Shown here: positions 63,116-64,000 of the stretch, one piece after another | Position numbering within the stretch: position 1 is the stretch's first letter | Layout: each line of letters opens with the position of its first letter | Assembly: GCA_001442925.1 (NCBI GenBank) | Contig: LDXX01000005.1 | Span: 1-64,000 of the forward strand | DNA: 64,000 nucleotides | Reading direction: 5' to 3' | DNA from: Candidatus Kryptonium thompsonii | Lineage (GTDB): Bacteria > Bacteroidota > Ignavibacteria > Kryptoniales > Kryptoniaceae | The notes under the pieces: generated by a model | Database searches by the model: none | Told to the model about the DNA's origin: nothing | What the model saw: only the letters and a program-made list of their open reading frames with translations | Program-made: the position numbers and the translations under genes

Positions 63116-64000
63116 TTAAAAAATTTTAAAAACTGGAAAGATCGCGGTGCCATTCTCGTTTATCTCACGAATCAAAAAATCATCAAAGAAATTCCAATTA
63201 ACGAAACCATCATCACTTTCAGGCTCAAGAAGATAAAAAATCAAATTTACCTTCGGCTGCCTAGTTGAAACATAATAATAACTACCCTCAATCTCAACAT
63301 CCCTAGTTTCATAATGCCCAAATAACCTCGCCTCATTATGACCTTGGAATTTTCGCTCCGAATGTTTTAAACTATCAACGACGAAAACTTCAGCAACTCC
63401 TCTGAAGCTATCTTTCACATGCTCAACTCTTATCCCATGTTCAATGAGCTTTTCTGCAATGTTTTTAAATTTACCGCTGAAGACATATGCGATTGGAACT
63501 TTCCTTTTCTCGGTTATTTTGAACTCGCCAAAATTTTTTATTTCAAAAATCTCAAGCTTATCGCTTACCTTTCTTTTTTTCTCGCCAGTCAACGTATCAA
63601 CATACTCAATCACTCTATAACCATAGATTTTTTCTAACTTGTCAAACTCCTTTATCTGAAATCTTATCCCAAGTGAATCAACGCCACCGGAAAGTGCAAG
63701 CTCATCCGCTTCCTTAATCAAGTTAAGCATTTCCTCCCGATTTGCTACCACAAATCTTAAAATTTCTTCAATAAATTTTTCAGTTGCATCGATCCTTGTC
63801 TTAAAATCTGCATAAACATACGCTTCACTCAAAATCGCAAAACGATTTATCAAACCAACATAATTTGTTCCAAACCTTGGCCTGTGATCAAAAGTTATCC
63901 AACCCTTTGATGGATCCAACGGATCAATGAAGTTTCCATAATAGTAAATTCGATATCCGTACTTTCTCCACATTTTATCAGTTACCTCGGCAAACAACTT
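63116..64000 (-). CDS. M14 carboxypeptidase-like protein, 5' end outside window
   Basis: 294 codons are present and the reading frame is open to the window edge, so the N-terminal half, with the first zinc ligands, is missing. RPRFGTNYVGLINRFAILSEAYVYADFKTRIDATEKFIEEIL matches M14 metallocarboxypeptidases, with the catalytic Glu in LSEAY. The ending YLLEPESDDGFVNWNFFDDFL is common to this group. The usual substrate would be peptide C-termini, possibly muropeptides. Ends 19 bases before the DUF1028 gene. Confidence 0.85.
   Translation of the reverse strand, partial: KLFAEVTDKMWRKYGYRIYYYGNFIDPLDPSKGWITFDHRPRFGTNYVGLINRFAILSEAYVYADFKTRIDATEKFIEEILRFVVANREEMLNLIKEADELALSGGVDSLGIRFQIKEFDKLEKIYGYRVIEYVDTLTGEKKRKVSDKLEIFEIKNFGEFKITEKRKVPIAYVFSGKFKNIAEKLIEHGIRVEHVKDSFRGVAEVFVVDSLKHSERKFQGHNEARLFGHYETRDVEIEGSYYYVSTRQPKVNLIFYLLEPESDDGFVNWNFFDDFLIREINENGTAIFPVFKIF

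Noticed and set aside
63097-63153. Extension of the DUF1028 protein to 63153.
   Set aside because: The GGAGG site and signal peptide place the start at 63096; the extension overlaps the M14-like gene.
1-64000. A search by eye for CRISPR arrays, prophage, rRNA and toxin-antitoxin pairs.
   Set aside because: No regularly spaced repeats, phage structural genes, rRNA motifs or paired small toxin genes were found.

Overview
The window looks like a chromosomal segment of an AT-rich, Gram-negative bacterium of the FCB superphylum, most likely from the Bacteroidota/Ignavibacteriota/Chlorobiota side; a thermophilic Kryptonia-type organism would fit, but that is inference. The evidence is two SusC/SusD-type outer-membrane receptor pairs, a subtilisin with a C-terminal type IX secretion sorting domain, a BamA/TamA-type OMP85 protein, and promoter-like elements of the Bacteroidota form TTTG-N19..21-TAnnTTT in front of most RNA genes and several operons. 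No rRNA, CRISPR array, transposase, phage gene or plasmid function was seen. Almost every gene is a core housekeeping or cell-envelope gene, mostly on the minus strand.

Layout. 1-3 kb: lepA (3' end outside the window), an RNase HIII-like gene, tRNA-His and tRNA-Glu on the plus strand, then menG/ubiE. 3-12.5 kb: two tandem susC-susD pairs with hairpins after and between the genes, and a long susC leader. 12.5-12.8 kb: tRNA-Glu(CTC) and tRNA-Gly(CCC). 12.8-38.8 kb: one uninterrupted minus-strand run of 29 genes with many 4-nt overlaps. Its promoter-proximal part (38.8 to 27.6 kb) is a polysaccharide locus (chain-length protein, flippase, glycosyltransferases, polymerase/ligase, two phosphoglycosyltransferase-type proteins, DegT aminotransferase, Dpm1-like transferase). 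Housekeeping genes follow: accA, thioesterase, nadC, nadB, purQ, tatA, tatB, gatA, sucD, ndk, a NamZ-like muramidase, aroQ, acpS, fadD and two redox proteins. 38.9-50 kb: tRNA-Leu(CAG), an MFS transporter, a small beta-barrel protein, gdhA, metG, ricT (PSP1), holB, bamA-like, a DUF2795 protein and an M23 peptidase. 50-53.8 kb: a plus-strand TRAP transporter operon that starts with a TatT lipoprotein. 53.8-59.5 kb: tatC, a polyprenyl diphosphate synthase, a barrel protein and the T9SS-sorted subtilisin. 59.7-64 kb: a GH57 enzyme whose stop codon lies inside the end helix of an antisense SRP RNA gene, tRNA-Leu(TAA), a DUF1028 plus peptidoglycan-binding protein, and the 3' part of an M14 carboxypeptidase-like gene that leaves the window.

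How it fits together. The envelope theme is strong: surface polysaccharide assembly, Tat export, outer-membrane insertion, peptidoglycan or peptide turnover (NamZ-like, M23, DUF1028, M14), and nutrient uptake by SusCD and TRAP systems. No complete new defence or mobile system is visible. The most notable points are the shared promoter architecture, a GT2 protein fused to a phosphoglycosyltransferase-like module that lacks its catalytic core, the TatT-linked TRAP system whose solute receptor lacks the usual substrate arginine, and the tRNA-Leu/SRP RNA unit overlapping the GH57 gene. Several gene starts were moved inward from the longest reading frame where a Shine-Dalgarno sequence, a promoter or an overlap decides the start.
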